The position numbers were made by a program, and so were the translations under genes. From assembly GCA_964490895.1 (NCBI GenBank), contig CAZBEI010000034.1, positions 1-28,909 of the forward strand: a stretch of 28,909 nucleotides of DNA, given 5' to 3'. Under the pieces are notes generated by a model. That model saw only the letters and a program-made list of their open reading frames with translations. It was not told the origin of the DNA and searched no databases. This document shows, one piece after another, positions 15,974 to 23,215 of this stretch. Source of the stretch: JACRAO01 sp964490895 (GTDB taxonomy: Bacteria; Bdellovibrionota; UBA1018). Position 1 is the first letter of the stretch. Every line of letters starts with the position of its first letter.

Positions 15974-17117
15974 GCAAGAGCGTGTGGTCGCTGAACTGAG
16001 CGGCACTACTTTAAAAGAAAATTATCTCGCTATTCGAAAACAACTCTCTCATCACTCTCATCACCCTCATCACCCTCATCAAATGATTCTCCCCATGGTA
16101 AAAGCAGAGGCCTATGGGCACGGAGCAGAGTGGGTGAGCCGTTCCCTTTTGCATTTTCCAGATCTTTATGGGTTAGGGGTTGCGACGCTAGAAGAAGGTC
16201 AAGAGTTGAGAAAAGAGCTTGGTGCTAAAGGAGCACGGACGAAGATCCTCATCTTTTCTGGAGCCCTCCCCTGGACGGATGAAAAAGGCTATTTTTGCGA
16301 AAAATACCACCTCACGCCTGTCCTTGCATCCGACGAAGATTGGACTTTTTTTTATAAAAAGGGGTGGCACAGAAAAATTTCTTACGAATTAAAATTCAAT
16401 ACAGGCATGAATCGTTTAGGGATTCGTTTTTCTTACGCAAAGCAGATTGCAGAAAATTTAAAAAAAGAGCCTCACACTTCGCATCCGGATGGAGTTTTGA
16501 CTCATTTGGCATTAGGTGACTCTCCGGATGCAAAACTGAGCCTCCTTCAAAAAAGTCGATTTCGAACCCTTCGGGATATTTTTTTAAGTTTTACTTCTAA
16601 ACCTCATTTTCACTTTGCCAACAGTGCAGCGATTTGGAATTCTAAAAAATGGGATCTGGATTCGCTTACCGATGTTGTGAGGCCTGGAATTGCTCTGTAT
16701 GGAATTCCTCCTTGGGAGGGAGCTCCTGCTAGGGGTATTGCGCCGTTGCTTCGTTTGAAAGCAAGTGTCATTGCCATTCAAACATTAAAACAAGGAGAAA
16801 CAGTAGGCTATGGAGCAACCTATAAAGCCAAGTGCGATCAAAAAATCGCGATTTTAAGTGCAGGATACGCCGATGGAATCCACAGAACCTTGAGCAATCA
16901 AGGCCAGGCGTGGTTGGGTGGCAGGCTTTGCACAATCTTGGGCGTGATCAGTATGGATCTTTGTGCCATCGAGTGCCCAGCGGGCACAAAAAGAGGAGAC
17001 GAGGCGGTTCTGGTGGGTTCCGAGTTGGATCTCTGGAGTCAAGCAAAAAAAGCAGGGACTATCCCGTATGAGCTTTTGACTTCCATATCCAGAAGAGTAA
17101 AAAGAAAGTATGTCTAA
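15942..17117 (+). CDS. alr: Alanine racemase
   Basis: A 391-residue PLP enzyme that makes D-alanine for peptidoglycan. The PLP lysine lies at about residue 54 in VKAEAYGHG. Other landmarks are the YELKFNTGMNRLGIR strand of the barrel, VRPGIALYGIPP, VGYGATYKAK and AGYADGIHRTLSNQG, with ISMDLCAIE as the start of the C-terminal beta domain, all in the expected order and at normal length. ATG 15942 is kept, although GTG 15984 is possible. An odd feature is a His-rich stretch before the PLP site (SHHSHHPHHPHQ), produced by a 9-bp tandem repeat at 16048-16083; it falls in the loop between the first helix and first barrel strand. It overlaps the sensor by 32 nt and the ABC ATPase by 8 nt: one operon. 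Confidence 0.95.
   Translation: MRTHYFLQESEQERVVAELSGTTLKENYLAIRKQLSHHSHHPHHPHQMILPMVKAEAYGHGAEWVSRSLLHFPDLYGLGVATLEEGQELRKELGAKGARTKILIFSGALPWTDEKGYFCEKYHLTPVLASDEDWTFFYKKGWHRKISYELKFNTGMNRLGIRFSYAKQIAENLKKEPHTSHPDGVLTHLALGDSPDAKLSLLQKSRFRTLRDIFLSFTSKPHFHFANSAAIWNSKKWDLDSLTDVVRPGIALYGIPPWEGAPARGIAPLLRLKASVIAIQTLKQGETVGYGATYKAKCDQKIAILSAGYADGIHRTLSNQGQAWLGGRLCTILGVISMDLCAIECPAGTKRGDEAVLVGSELDLWSQAKKAGTIPYELLTSISRRVKRKYV
16048..16083 (+). repeat. 9-bp tandem repeat inside alr
   Basis: Four units of CTCATCACC (the first and last are variants, CTCATCACT and CTCATCAAA). Each encodes three residues, giving the His-rich SHHPHHPHQ run. The unit keeps the frame, so copy number changes would lengthen or shorten the loop without breaking the enzyme. 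Confidence 0.85.
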
Positions 17118-17886
17118 AGACGTAGTCTCTTCAGTGAGATTAGAAAATGTTTATAAGACCTTTCGAAAGGGAAGAGATCAGGTTTTGAAGGGGATCTCTA
17201 TTGAGTTTCCGGCGGGAGATCTCACCTATCTTTTGGGTTCTTCGGGAGCCGGAAAATCTGTTATTTTGAAACATATTTTAGGTTTACTCAGGCCAGATTC
17301 AGGACATGTTTGGGTGGCAGGGAAAGACATGGCCGAACTCAAGGGAGACGAGCTGGCCCAGCACCGAATGGTTTTCGGAATGCTTTTTCAAAATGCAGCT
17401 CTCTTTGATGACAAAACGGTTTTCGAAAACGTAGCTTTCCCACTTTGGGAGCACACTCAGATGAGTGACGAAGAAATTAAAAAAGCAGTAGAAAAATCAC
17501 TCGGAATTTTAGGGATGACCAGTGGTTTTGACAAGTACCCCAACGAACTCTCAGGCGGGATGAGAAAGAGAGTAGGGTTAGCTCGAGCGATTATCAGAGA
17601 GCCCTCCATTTTGCTCTATGACGAGCCCACCACAGGGCTTGATCCAGTCACTCGCACGACGGTGGATGATCTGATTGAGACTTTAAAAAGAGAGTTAAAA
17701 TTGACTTCCATTGTGATCAGTCATGACATTCCATCGGCGCTTTTATTGGCAGACCATATTGCATTTTTGCACCAAGGCGAAATTGTTTTTTGGGGTAAGC
17801 CGCCAGAGTTTAAAAAATCAGATCACCCCGCGATTCAAAATTTTTTGAAATCAGAAGAAAGAACAATCCAGGCGTTGACACAGTAG
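17110..17886 (+). CDS. ABC transporter ATPase of the MlaF/phospholipid-retrograde-transport type
   Basis: A 258-residue ATPase with Walker A LLGSSGAGKSV (near 44), an Ala-rich Q-loop FQNAALFDD, signature ELSGGMRKRVGLARAI (near 147), Walker B ILLYDEPTTGLDP and switch VISHDI. The combination LFQNAALFDDKTVFENVAFPL with SGGMRKR is characteristic of MlaF/MCE-linked (Mkl) ATPases, which drive lipid transfer through an MlaE permease and an MlaD-type MCE protein. Neither partner is in this window, so they must be elsewhere. It overlaps alr by 8 nt; the operon combines cell-wall precursor synthesis and outer-membrane lipid traffic. Confidence 0.9.
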   Translation: MSKDVVSSVRLENVYKTFRKGRDQVLKGISIEFPAGDLTYLLGSSGAGKSVILKHILGLLRPDSGHVWVAGKDMAELKGDELAQHRMVFGMLFQNAALFDDKTVFENVAFPLWEHTQMSDEEIKKAVEKSLGILGMTSGFDKYPNELSGGMRKRVGLARAIIREPSILLYDEPTTGLDPVTRTTVDDLIETLKRELKLTSIVISHDIPSALLLADHIAFLHQGEIVFWGKPPEFKKSDHPAIQNFLKSEERTIQALTQ

Positions 17887-17923
17887 AGCCCCACTGGAGA
17901 AATGAATCTTAAGACTCTTGGAC

Positions 17924-17982
17924 TATATTAAACTTAATATATTTAATTTTGAGCTAGTTAGAACCCAGTTTAACCAGTTTAA
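17924..17982. promoter_or_regulatory. Repeats upstream of the exported helical-repeat gene
   Basis: The intergenic region 17887-18026 has an 18-bp palindrome TATATTAA-AC-TTAATATA (17924-17941) and two direct copies of CAGTTTAA (17966-17973 and 17975-17982) with a 9-bp period, close to one helical turn. No strong promoter was found among these AT-rich bases. They may bind a regulator of the following gene. Confidence 0.35.
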
Positions 17983-18026
17983 TAAAATGACACAATTTAT
18001 TTAGTGTGTTATTTAGGTGTGGCCAT

Positions 18027-20381
18027 ATGCGTTATATTCTTGTTTTGGGGTTTTCTTTTTTATCTGCGCTCAATGCGTTTTCGGATCCCGCTTCATTCAC
18101 CCTTGATTTTGCGCGACTCCAGAGACCCGTTTTTCATTTGGAGTTTTTACCTGGATCAGAAAAAACAGCAGAGACGGCCACTCTTGTATTAGATGACGCG
18201 AAAGCACTTGTGAAAATATTTCCTAAGTACCGTGGTATCGAAACTGCTGATGTGCGTTTGCTGGTCACAGGGGAGCTTTTAACTACTAATGTAACTGCCG
18301 TTAATCCAGCTGCCGTCACTCAGGCACTACAACAAGGTGTTTCTTTAAAAAGTATACAAAATGCCTTTAGTGGACATCCGAGTCAAACACCCATCACGAC
18401 TTTAACTCTGTATTTAGTTCAGGAAGCGAGTGGCGAAGTTTTAGATCAGCTTTTGAAAGCTTCGCTTACCTTACCAGCAAGTGGTCGTCTTTCGGCTCCA
18501 AAGGTGATGGAGGTTTTAAAACTCTCCCGCCGGCCTCTGATGTATCACAGTTATCTTGCTTTTTTCTGCGAACTATTGACCCAAACACATGATCCCGAAA
18601 TTCATAAATATGCACTAAAGCAGCTTGCAACAGTAAGCGATAAGGGAGTCGGAATAGCACAAGGGGCTGTAGAACTTTCTTCCCCCGCAGAGTTGCTTGT
18701 CAGAACATTAGAAGCCGTATTTTTAGCTCCCACTACTACTATAGGCGAAGTAAAAACTCTGATTTTAACTCAATTTGCGTCTTGGCAATCCCATGGAGTT
18801 CCTTTGAGTGACGGCGTGATTCAGCGGATCACCTCAGATCTTTATGGTTTGAGTGGTTCTTCTCCCTCTGATTTCCTTTTACCTGTGGGCATTTTAGTAA
18901 ATAATTTCCGCAGAGACCAAGGTTCTTCTGAATCAAGACACACAAAAATGTTTGGTCTTGCAAATCTGATGCGTACTAAGCTCGGCAGTATTATATTGGG
19001 TGCTCTAAGTGACCAACAGGAAATAGCCTATATCAGTCTTAAAGAAACAGAGCTTTCGCTTTATGCTACTGAAGAGAGGAATGTAGAAAATGAGGACGAT
19101 TTTACGAAACACCTAATCTCAATAGTGACAGGGCGTTCGTCTGATCGGGTCAAAATGGCGGCTCTCAAACATTTGGAAAAAATGAATTCGTTTCATTCCA
19201 CCACATTTAAAGTAACTGGGCTACGTGGAGCGATCACAAGACCTCCTCCTGCTCAAGAAGCTAACGCCGCTGATCCTGCGCGTGCTGAGGGTGAAGCAAA
19301 AGAAAAAAAAGAGCTATCACTTAAGATTTTTGACGTATATGCAGGAGCTCTGATTAGTGCAATAGACCGCCACCAAGCTGAAGGCAATTTGATAGAGTTG
19401 TTTGGTAACCACTATCAATCATTAATGCAGATTTTAAGACATCCAAACATGCCCCCAGAAATGAAAGTTAAAGTATTTGAGCACATGATTGCAGTGATGG
19501 GAGATGTGGTCAGTGGTAAGACGGGTATCATGGCAATCGAAAGTGGATTACTTTTTAACATGATCAAAGCTGCCCCTGCAGAGTGGAATTTGGTGGGTAG
19601 GGATAGAAAAATGCACCTTGCACAACAATGTTATGACAGGATTATGATATTTTCTTCTTCGCAAGAGGAATTACAATTAGCATCTGATTTTATGCTCTAT
19701 TTGGCTGTAGATGATGAAAATAGTGATGTGCGGTATTTTGCTTTATTACGCCTTAATTTTGCCTTGGCTTCTTTACAGAAGAATGGTGGCAGAGTAAGAA
19801 GTGAAGAGCTGGCTATAGCATTGCTTCAACGACGAGAAGAAGCTATGCTTCGCAGTGGTTTGCCAATGGCACGTGGAGAAGAAATCTTGCGGCAGTTGAT
19901 TGCAGGATTTTCTGCTGTTGACGTGCGAGCTGGGCGAGCTGGCAACATGCTCGGTATTCTTGAGGATTATTTTTCTGATGATTCGTACCTCGCTTTTACG
20001 GACCCTTCGTTGCCACTCCAGTATTTGCTGAGATTTTTAGAACCACAATATGTCTACTCTTATTTTAATCAAGCAGGGACTGTCCTTGGCTTAATAGGCA
20101 TTCATTATGGAGCGAGAGATCTTACGCCAAAAGAGCAATTAGTTTTTGAAAATTTTTTAAGGGGAGTTATTTCTCCAGTTCTAAGAGACGAAAGGCTGAA
20201 TCAAGCTTGGGCAGGAGTCTGTCGTGACGCGGGCGATAGAACATTGAGCAGAAGTGGAAAAAGTTTTATTGACTCTCTCAGAGTTGGAGTGGTTGGGGCC
20301 TTTGATGTGACAAAGATGCCGCCTTGCAGGCTTTATCTCGAAGTCGAAGAAAAAAAACCTGATCCAGCTCCGCCGGGATAG
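18027..20381 (+). CDS. Exported helical (HEAT-like) repeat protein of unknown function
   Basis: A 784-residue protein from ATG 18027, preferred to 18006 because it begins a clean signal peptide (RYILVLGFSFLSALNAFS) and AGGTG lies just upstream. The mature chain is mostly helical, and several segments have the pattern of HEAT repeats: DPEIHKYALKQLATVS near 190, SDRVKMAALKHLEKMNS near 373, ENSDVRYFALLRLNFALASL near 565. An Ala/Glu-rich low-complexity linker (PPPAQEANAADPARAEGEAK) splits it at about 405. HEAT-like proteins are scaffolds that hold partner proteins; here it would act in the periplasm or at the surface. No enzyme motif is seen and no partner is obvious. It converges on the HipBST operon with 4 bp between the stops. 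Confidence 0.75.
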   Translation: MRYILVLGFSFLSALNAFSDPASFTLDFARLQRPVFHLEFLPGSEKTAETATLVLDDAKALVKIFPKYRGIETADVRLLVTGELLTTNVTAVNPAAVTQALQQGVSLKSIQNAFSGHPSQTPITTLTLYLVQEASGEVLDQLLKASLTLPASGRLSAPKVMEVLKLSRRPLMYHSYLAFFCELLTQTHDPEIHKYALKQLATVSDKGVGIAQGAVELSSPAELLVRTLEAVFLAPTTTIGEVKTLILTQFASWQSHGVPLSDGVIQRITSDLYGLSGSSPSDFLLPVGILVNNFRRDQGSSESRHTKMFGLANLMRTKLGSIILGALSDQQEIAYISLKETELSLYATEERNVENEDDFTKHLISIVTGRSSDRVKMAALKHLEKMNSFHSTTFKVTGLRGAITRPPPAQEANAADPARAEGEAKEKKELSLKIFDVYAGALISAIDRHQAEGNLIELFGNHYQSLMQILRHPNMPPEMKVKVFEHMIAVMGDVVSGKTGIMAIESGLLFNMIKAAPAEWNLVGRDRKMHLAQQCYDRIMIFSSSQEELQLASDFMLYLAVDDENSDVRYFALLRLNFALASLQKNGGRVRSEELAIALLQRREEAMLRSGLPMARGEEILRQLIAGFSAVDVRAGRAGNMLGILEDYFSDDSYLAFTDPSLPLQYLLRFLEPQYVYSYFNQAGTVLGLIGIHYGARDLTPKEQLVFENFLRGVISPVLRDERLNQAWAGVCRDAGDRTLSRSGKSFIDSLRVGVVGAFDVTKMPPCRLYLEVEEKKPDPAPPG

Positions 20382-20385
20382 GCCT

Positions 20386-21315
20386 TTAAAAAACCCTCTC
20401 GGCTCTTTCACAAGTGATGGCGAGGTAATTTTTTTTTGTTTTTTCAAAAAGGAAACTTTTACTGATCATTTTTTTCCACTCTGGGAGGGCTGTGCAAAAG
20501 TCTTGGATGACAAAGTCACAAACTGTTTGAGGGATTTTTAGCCGTTCTCTTGCAAAGTATTTGATGAGGTCGTTGCGAGTCAGGTTTTTCTTTTTACCAC
20601 GAATCGAAAGGGCGAGTTCTTCCTTGGGTGCAGCAAGGACAAGGGTAGAATTGACCAGGTCATAGGCGGGGGAGAGCTCGATTTTTTCGTCTCTTACGAT
20701 CAGGGAGAAGTTTTTGAGGTGCATGTCCTCATTTCCTATGAGGAACGAGAAAAGAGTTCGTTTGAATAATTTTAATTTCTCTAGAACAGGAAATGTACAA
20801 AAAGTGTCTACAATATTTGCAACTTGTTCCATGCTTGAATCATACTTAGTGTCTCTGCTTTTTCCACTGAGTTGTGCAAAGTCCTCCACATGGAGTTTAT
20901 CTTTCTGCCCTTTACGGTCAAATCGTTTGATAAAATAGGTGAGGCTATCATCTTTGGAGTAGAGCAGTCCATGCAGAGGGACCTCAATGCCAACGAGAGA
21001 AGCTAAGCGCATTGTGAGGTCTTCGTTTTCTGGAAGTTCTTTGAAGCGTTCTACCTGTGGTTTGAGAATATACCTGCCCCCACAATCTACAATTTCGAAG
21101 GCTTTATTTTTTGGACTCAGGACGGCGCTCAATTTGGGCTGAACACCTTGGATCGAGAGTTGAGAAGATCTGGCTTCAGCCTCCTGACGTTGCTCTTGGG
21201 CTGAGTAGGGGAGGTCATTGAGAAATGTGAGTGTCGGAGAGAGTTGCTTTAGCCCCTTAAGAGAGTACTTTTTCTTGGAGTCAATTTCTTCGTATGTGAT
21301 TGGACAGATACTCAT
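20386..21315 (-). CDS. hipT: HipT-type serine/threonine kinase toxin
   Basis: A 309-residue kinase that is a HipA without its first N-terminal subdomain, which here is a separate gene (hipS). Visible parts are SIQGVQPKLSAVL, the glycine-rich ATP loop; RYILKPQ, with the ATP-binding lysine; HVEDFAQLSGKSRDTKYDSS; catalytic IGNEDMHLKNFSLI; and metal-binding LSPAYDLVNS. In the tripartite HipBST system of E. coli the toxin HipT phosphorylates tryptophanyl-tRNA synthetase, and autophosphorylation of two Ser in the loop (SIS) controls it; in this protein the loop reads SIQ, so only the first Ser is kept. It starts 4 nt inside hipS. The target here is unknown. Confidence in kinase identity is high, in the tripartite reading good. 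Confidence 0.88.
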   Translation of the reverse strand: MSICPITYEEIDSKKKYSLKGLKQLSPTLTFLNDLPYSAQEQRQEAEARSSQLSIQGVQPKLSAVLSPKNKAFEIVDCGGRYILKPQVERFKELPENEDLTMRLASLVGIEVPLHGLLYSKDDSLTYFIKRFDRKGQKDKLHVEDFAQLSGKSRDTKYDSSMEQVANIVDTFCTFPVLEKLKLFKRTLFSFLIGNEDMHLKNFSLIVRDEKIELSPAYDLVNSTLVLAAPKEELALSIRGKKKNLTRNDLIKYFARERLKIPQTVCDFVIQDFCTALPEWKKMISKSFLFEKTKKNYLAITCERAERVF

Positions 21316-21620
21316 GGGAGCTCTTTTACGGTAACGTCACCCACAAGGTCAGCCCCAACGGTTATGAGTTGTTTAAAATAATCGTACCGGTCGATTTTTT
21401 CTCTCCTCAACAATGATTCGAGATGAGCGCCTTCGGGTAAGAGTCCTTCAAAAAAAGGTGGGAACACATCAAATGTGTATAAGTGGTTTTTATTGGACAT
21501 CGTCAATGCGATGGGTGGTCCTCGATACCCCTCAAGATAAGTGACGGTATATTTTTTATCGTCTGTTTCTTTAAGAATTCCAGCGAGGTGATCTTGAACA
21601 TAGATTTCAGCTCTTCTCAC
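21312..21620 (-). CDS. hipS: HipS antitoxin (split HipA N-terminal subdomain)
   Basis: A 102-residue protein equal to the N-terminal subdomain 1 of HipA (couple_hipA family): RRAEIYVQDHLAGILKETDD, then YLEGYRGPPIALTM, then PPFFEGLLPEGAHLESLLRR and DYFKQLITVGADLVGDVTV, the last being the conserved end of this domain. In known HipBST modules this protein, not HipB, neutralises the kinase. It overlaps hipB (ATGA) upstream and hipT (ATGA) downstream by 4 nt each, so the three are made in fixed order from one mRNA. Confidence 0.87.
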   Translation of the reverse strand: MRRAEIYVQDHLAGILKETDDKKYTVTYLEGYRGPPIALTMSNKNHLYTFDVFPPFFEGLLPEGAHLESLLRREKIDRYDYFKQLITVGADLVGDVTVKELP

Positions 21621-21865
21621 TTGAGCTCCTTAGGGTCTGTTTCGACAAGTGGACTTTGGAGTAAGAGAGTGATGTTTAGCACATGGAGGACTTTGCGTAG
21701 GGTATCTAATTGGACACTTGGCTTGCCTTTTTCGATGTCAAAAATGACTGTCTTGCCTACTCCAGCAAGACTTGCAAGTTCTGCTTGGCTGAGGCCACTT
21801 TTTTTGCGATGAAAACGAACCATTTGGGGAAGTGGGTCAGAGGGGTGTGTTTTGGCTTTATCCAT
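21617..21865 (-). CDS. hipB: HipB-type HTH repressor
   Basis: An 82-residue XRE/HTH_3 protein. The HTH is MVRFHRKKSGLSQAELASLA, then GVGKTVIFDIEKGKPSVQLDTLRKVLHVLN, where SQAELASLA and GVGKTVIFDIE are the two helices of the DNA-binding unit. In HipBST modules HipB binds the operator and boosts HipS neutralisation. ATG 21865 is preceded by AAGAGAG. The promoter just upstream has its -10 inside a 20-bp near-palindrome, as expected for self-repression. Confidence 0.9.
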   Translation of the reverse strand: MDKAKTHPSDPLPQMVRFHRKKSGLSQAELASLAGVGKTVIFDIEKGKPSVQLDTLRKVLHVLNITLLLQSPLVETDPKELK

Positions 21866-21890
21866 GATTTCTACTCTCTTAGGACGACAA

Positions 21891-21910
21891 ATTACTATTA
21901 TAGCAGTAAT
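21891..21910 (-). promoter_or_regulatory. hipBST operator overlapping the -10 box
   Basis: ATTACTATTATAGCAGTAAT: outer 6-bp arms ATTACT/AGTAAT are perfectly inverted. On the minus strand this contains TATAAT (21902-21897), a consensus -10, about 26 nt before hipB. A HipB dimer bound here would block RNA polymerase. The right half ATAGCAGTAAT recurs at 21971-21981, 71 bp upstream. Confidence 0.7.
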
Positions 21911-21970
21911 AAATCATACTTAGCTATATAATTTTTGTGATACTCTAGCAAAAAGTTTAATTATGCTGCC

Positions 21971-21981
21971 ATAGCAGTAAT
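21971..21981 (-). promoter_or_regulatory. Second hipBST operator half-site
   Basis: ATAGCAGTAAT is an exact 11-bp copy of the right half of the first operator. The left side (TTATGCT) pairs only in part. Two sites about seven helical turns apart fit cooperative binding or looping, as in other HipB operators. Confidence 0.5.
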
Positions 21982-22032
21982 TTTATTATGATAGATGTGA
22001 GGCGATATTGTCTGAGATAAGAAAGCGGGTGC

Positions 22033-22497
22033 CTATGCCACTTTTTTGAATTCAAGCTCGACTAAGCAATCAAGTGCATTAAGCAGTTTAACCATCTGGT
22101 CAATCGTTTTATGGTAAAAAGTTTGGTCCATTAAACGATAAAACTGAGTGGGCGAAGTGTTTAAATGTCGAATGATTTCTCGTTTACTGACTTTTTTTTC
22201 TTTGAGTAGTTTTTGGGCTTTGAGCGTTAGCTTATAAAGCAGCATCTGTCTTAAATATTCTGGATCTTTATTGTATTCTAGGACCTGATCAAGGTGAATA
22301 GTGACCTCTTTTCCAGATTTGAGGCGGCAGATAAAACCTTCCCGGTCAAGCTCTTTGTCTATAAATGTCTCTGAAATGAGATTCTGTTCTGTGTGGAGAA
22401 GGTGTAACTGAGAGTAAGGGTACTCGTAATAATCTTTTTCTGCATAGATCTCAAAAGTTTTTTTTCTATTATTAAGCAAAATTTTTTTAATTTTCAT
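22033..22497 (-). CDS. Small HTH protein, candidate antitoxin
   Basis: A 154-residue protein. Residues about 1-80 form a beta-rich domain (KKILLNNRKKTFEIYAEKD; DREGFICRLKSGKEVTIHLD), and residues about 100-150 a helix-turn-helix: VSKREIIRHLNTSPTQFYRL, then KTIDQMVKLLNALDCLVELEF. The HTH end resembles antitoxins of the XRE/HigA type. It starts inside the stop of a small His-rich ORF (ATGA overlap), so the two form a module like a toxin-antitoxin pair, with the presumed toxin first. No family name can be given with certainty. Confidence 0.65.
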   Translation of the reverse strand: MKIKKILLNNRKKTFEIYAEKDYYEYPYSQLHLLHTEQNLISETFIDKELDREGFICRLKSGKEVTIHLDQVLEYNKDPEYLRQMLLYKLTLKAQKLLKEKKVSKREIIRHLNTSPTQFYRLMDQTFYHKTIDQMVKLLNALDCLVELEFKKVA

Positions 22498-22685
22498 AAT
22501 TTCCCTTCGTTTTTTAATTCATTGATTATTTTTAATAATTTCTTTGTGGTTTTACCTTTGATTGCTTTATTTTCATCAAGATCAAACTTTAGAATTTGCT
22601 TGTTGTCTTTATAGATATGAACATGGTGGCCATGGTCACCAATCCAATTGACAAAAATATAATTACCTCGTCGAAATTTTCCTAT
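22494..22685 (-). pseudogene. Small DUF4160-like protein with no standard start codon
   Basis: An open frame of 63 codons that ordinary ORF callers miss because it has no ATG/GTG/TTG start. It reads KFRRGNYIFVNWIGDHGHHV, HIYKDNKQILKFDLDE, KTTKKLLKIINELKNEGKL: a compact protein with a G-D-H-x-H-H-V-H centre, resembling DUF4160-type small proteins often paired with HTH antitoxins. A stop lies just before ATA 22685, so translation would have to start at ATA (a one-base change from ATG: A-T-G to A-T-A, followed by GGA AAA) or at ATT 22658, which has GAGG 7 nt upstream. It overlaps the downstream HTH gene by 4 nt. Either a decayed gene or a real rare start. Confidence 0.45.
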
Positions 22686-22766
22686 TTAGTGTAAAAGTGT
22701 TTAAATACAAAATCCTTCGACTTAAATAGTACCAAATATGTAACTATTTGTAAACTGCTATTCTGA

Positions 22767-23063
22767 CTAAAGGCTTTTTATCAGTTCAGCGAGCTCGTAC
22801 TCTAAGTGCCTTCGATAGGCTCCGGTCAGAGTTCTGAGCTCTTGCGTTTCGGCTTGTTCTTCGAGGGCTTTAAAAAGATGTTTGCCTCGGACCATCATTG
22901 GCAAGGTGAGTTTTCCCATTTTTGTTCGTTCCTCTTGAAAACGGACCATTTCGTCTAGAAGTTCTGTTTTACTGAGGCTTAAGATCATTTTTTCGTAGGC
23001 TCGCTCTTCTGCTTCAGTATCTTTTATTTCCCTGGCTACTTTTAATGAAATCACATTACTCAT
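22767..23063 (-). CDS. Small helical protein of unknown function
   Basis: A 98-residue protein from ATG 23063 (AAGGTG 8 nt upstream; GTG 23069 is an alternative). It is predicted almost wholly helical and charged, with two heptad-like stretches (TEAEERAYEKMILSLSKTEL; FKALEEQAETQELRTLTGAY). No known motif. It stands alone between the HTH module and the Nudix-PAP2 gene. It may be a small cytoplasmic regulator or structural protein. Confidence 0.65.
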   Translation of the reverse strand: MSNVISLKVAREIKDTEAEERAYEKMILSLSKTELLDEMVRFQEERTKMGKLTLPMMVRGKHLFKALEEQAETQELRTLTGAYRRHLEYELAELIKSL

Positions 23064-23157
23064 AAACACGCACCTTTCACGCGTGCACTTAGAGCAAGGA
23101 TGATGCCAAAGTTCTGTGCTTTTTTAAGAAAATGTAAGTATAAGAAATTTATGGATT

Positions 23158-23186
23158 TATTGTGACTTGTAGGCTTTTGGTGTCAA
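23158..23186 (-). promoter_or_regulatory. Candidate promoter for the small helical gene
   Basis: Minus strand TTGACA (23186-23181), 17-bp spacer, then ACAATA (23163-23158). Perfect -35, moderate -10. The expected start is near 23150, about 85 nt before the gene. Confidence 0.4.
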
Positions 23187-23215
23187 AACGCTCTGTTTAA
23201 AAAATAGCATACTGA

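Noticed and set aside
16048..16083. Tandem repeat as a CRISPR-like array
   Set aside because: The units are 9 bp without spacers and lie in frame inside alr; this is a coding microsatellite.
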